DNA from: Oligoflexia bacterium
GTDB taxonomy: Bacteria > Bdellovibrionota > Bacteriovoracia > Bacteriovoracales > Bacteriovoracaceae
DNA length: 64,000 nt
Assembly (NCBI GenBank): GCA_015232355.1
Contig: JADFZW010000001.1
Location: 248,001 to 312,000, forward strand
Reading direction: 5' to 3'
Shown piece after piece: positions 62,445 through 64,000 of this stretch. The notes beneath the pieces are model-generated. The model was given only the letters and a program-made list of their open reading frames with translations, was not told the origin of the DNA and did not search any database. How positions within the stretch are numbered: the stretch's first letter is position 1; every line of letters begins with the position of its first letter. A program made the translations under genes and the position numbers.

Positions 62445-63647
62445 TCAACAATCAATTCCTCTATCTCTCAAACTTAATTTTAAATCATTTAGAACGTTAA
62501 TGTAAATCATGTATGCTTCATAAGGAGTATCATATGGATTAAAATATTTGTGAACATCACCATCATTGAACCATTTTGTACAAGCATAGTAGTAGTGATC
62601 TGAAGTCAACAATTTTCTCCAAGTATGAATTAGATTAGGATCTCTTGATTCTTTCACTGGTTTTTCGAGTGAATAAGCAAAATCTAAAGCAGAGTCTTGA
62701 AGTGGATTACCAAGCCATGCGGATAAATCGCGATCAATATCGGCCCATGAAATATACTCTCGAGAATCAAATGGACCAACTGGCGGATAAGTTGCGGCCG
62801 CCTCTGCTGGAGTTTGAAAACAATAATCAGGATGAGCAAGTATCTTTTCTGGAAGAACCTCTAAAAATTTGAATATTCCGGTATCGGCCCACTGATGTTC
62901 ACCAAATGTTTCATAATCCATGAACAGACCAATAACTTCACCATTGCCGGCGACAGCGTGAAGCCAGTTAGCATACTTATCCGCTGTAAGCGGATACTCT
63001 GGCCAACCACCATTGGAGAATCTAAAAGCAACATCATCTGATAACCGATAATTTTTTAGAAGTAATTTAAGTTTTGGGGCCACCGATGGATAGTAAACAA
63101 AGTTGGGACTTCGCCAACCAAGCACGCGCTCCACTCCTTCGGCAAGAATGGTTTTGTATCCCATCTTTTCAATCTCAACGGCCAACTCATTATTGTAAAT
63201 GAGTTCAGTATTTCTAAAAGTAGTTGGTGTTACTCCAAACAAACTCTTCATCTTTTCTTTATGAAAAGTAACTTGCTCCTTAAATTCTTCCTTTGATTTT
63301 AGAAAGCACAGAGAGTGATAATAGGTTTCATTGATAATTTCCACACAACCTGTATCAACTAATCTTCTAAAGGAATCTAAAACATATGGTGCATATTTTT
63401 CCAGTTGTTCGATGATAATTCCACTTATACTAAATGCAATTTTAAATTGACCATTGTATTTTTTTATCAACTTCAACATCAAGTTGTTAGTTGGTATATA
63501 ACTCTTTTCTATGATTTTATATAAAATCTCTCTATTAATTTTGTCATCTTCATAGTAGTGATCAGGACCAATTGAAAAAAAATTATAATTTTTTCTCAGC
63601 CGAAAAGGCTGATGAACTTGAAAATAAAAACATACCGAAACACTCAT
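62445..63647 (-). CDS. GH57 glycoside hydrolase
   Basis: 400 residues from the ATG at 63647 (GGGAGG 5 nt upstream; an earlier GTG was rejected). GH57 motifs: HQPFRLRKN at the N-terminus, FRNTELIYNN with nucleophile Glu148 and FMDYETFGEHQW with acid Asp244. These act as amylase, amylopullulanase or branching enzymes. Length 400 resembles alpha-amylase-like rather than the longer branching-enzyme forms. Follows the GT4 gene and precedes glgP. Confidence 0.9.
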   Translation of the reverse strand: MSVSVCFYFQVHQPFRLRKNYNFFSIGPDHYYEDDKINREILYKIIEKSYIPTNNLMLKLIKKYNGQFKIAFSISGIIIEQLEKYAPYVLDSFRRLVDTGCVEIINETYYHSLCFLKSKEEFKEQVTFHKEKMKSLFGVTPTTFRNTELIYNNELAVEIEKMGYKTILAEGVERVLGWRSPNFVYYPSVAPKLKLLLKNYRLSDDVAFRFSNGGWPEYPLTADKYANWLHAVAGNGEVIGLFMDYETFGEHQWADTGIFKFLEVLPEKILAHPDYCFQTPAEAAATYPPVGPFDSREYISWADIDRDLSAWLGNPLQDSALDFAYSLEKPVKESRDPNLIHTWRKLLTSDHYYYACTKWFNDGDVHKYFNPYDTPYEAYMIYINVLNDLKLSLRDRGIDC

Positions 63648-63714
63648 CTTCCCTCCCACATTAACTTAAGAATGAGAACTAAAGCTAAAACAAAAACAAA
63701 AACAAAAACTAAAA

Positions 63715-64000
63715 CTATCTTCTACTCAAACATTCACTATAAACGTTAATCACCTTTTGAGCAGCAAAACCCCAATCCATCTTTTTCAAAATTTCCCAAT
63801 TACTCTCAGTCGTTTCTGTCAGTCCAGGTTCTTCTAAAACATCTACGATTGAAGATGCTAATTTATGAATATCCCAAAAATCGACCTTAATCACATTATC
63901 TAATAACTCAGCAACGCCAGATTGTTTGGAGATAATAATTGGCATATTGTATCTCATGGCCTCCAATGGAGTAATTCCAAATGGCTCTGACACAGAAGGC
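63715..64000 (-). CDS. GT4-family glycosyltransferase, C-terminal fragment
   Basis: Ends at 63715 and runs off the right edge, leaving about 95 residues. The visible part is the GT-B C-terminal domain: PSVSEPFGITPLEAM with the sugar-nucleotide-binding Glu, PIIISKQSGVAELL and a helix ending VINVYSECLSRR. Its position at the head of GH57-glgP-GH13 suggests a glycogen or alpha-glucan synthase, but the N-terminal part is missing, so this is an inference. Confidence 0.83.
   Translation of the reverse strand, partial: PSVSEPFGITPLEAMRYNMPIIISKQSGVAELLDNVIKVDFWDIHKLASSIVDVLEEPGLTETTESNWEILKKMDWGFAAQKVINVYSECLSRR

Noticed and set aside
1-64000. CRISPR arrays, rRNA, tRNA, prophage genes or intact transposase genes
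   Set aside because: No regularly spaced repeats with unique spacers, no tRNA cloverleaf signatures and no transposase or phage motifs were seen by eye in any frame.

Overview
The window is 64 kb of AT-rich, gene-dense bacterial chromosome from a Gram-negative organism with an LPS-type outer membrane: it has lptE and lapB, tolQRAB, ftsEX with an EnvC-like factor, and many lipoproteins. Gene order is chromosomal and housekeeping (yceD-rpmF-fabH-fabD, lptE-holA next to rpsT, rpsF-rpsR-DUF2232-rplI-dnaB, miaA-mutL). The combination with GYF_2-like (DUF4339) and PilZ proteins, Ser/Thr kinase signalling and an FHA-GGDEF cyclase built like Bdellovibrio DgcB suggests a low-GC member of the Bdellovibrionota (Bacteriovorax/Halobacteriovorax-like). 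That placement is an inference from architecture, not from a search. No rRNA, tRNA, CRISPR array, prophage or intact insertion sequence was found.

Layout. 0-2.3 kb (minus): yceD-rpmF-fabH-fabD, missing the usual plsX, driven by a near-consensus promoter back to back with one for aroK. 2.3-9.8 kb (plus): aroK, a receiver-like protein, a lipoprotein, a HEPN/MNT pair, alr, a membrane-anchored GYF_2 protein, a TsaC/Sua5 protein and a TrmN6-like methyltransferase. 9.8-12.6 kb: dciA-like gene (minus), lptE-holA (plus), rpsT (minus). 12.8-19.3 kb: signalling block with a huge Lys/Ala/Ser-rich protein, a cNMP-binding protein, a GYF_2-GYF_2-PilZ protein and a transmembrane Ser/Thr kinase. 19.4-23.4 kb (minus): FHA-GGDEF cyclase, mutL, miaA. 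23.8-29.1 kb: two unknown proteins, rlmN, a secreted protein and sppA. 29.2-36.6 kb: lapB, three unknown envelope genes and tolQRAB. 36.7-45.7 kb: an NtrC-like regulator with a ruined ATPase, then ftsE-ftsX-envC-like, ctpA, xseA and an M23 peptidase. 45.7-50 kb (minus): DEDDh exonuclease and nucleoside salvage (pdp, punA, cdd). 50-58.1 kb (plus): rng, the rpsF-rpsR-rplI-dnaB group and pabB. 58.1-64 kb (minus): GT4, GH57, glucan phosphorylase and GH13, a glycogen/alpha-glucan block.

The most distinctive structures are a 129-bp element with perfect 28-bp inverted arms between rplI and dnaB, a pervasive set of short in-frame and intergenic tandem repeats (one 12-bp unit is repeated on both sides of tolQ), a promoter whose spacer is a palindrome upstream of the M23 peptidase, and several housekeeping enzymes with altered key motifs: MiaA P-loop, FtsE signature, the NtrC-like AAA domain, and MutL without its endonuclease motif. 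Start codons were reassigned where a Shine-Dalgarno sequence or family alignment favoured an internal ATG or GTG.
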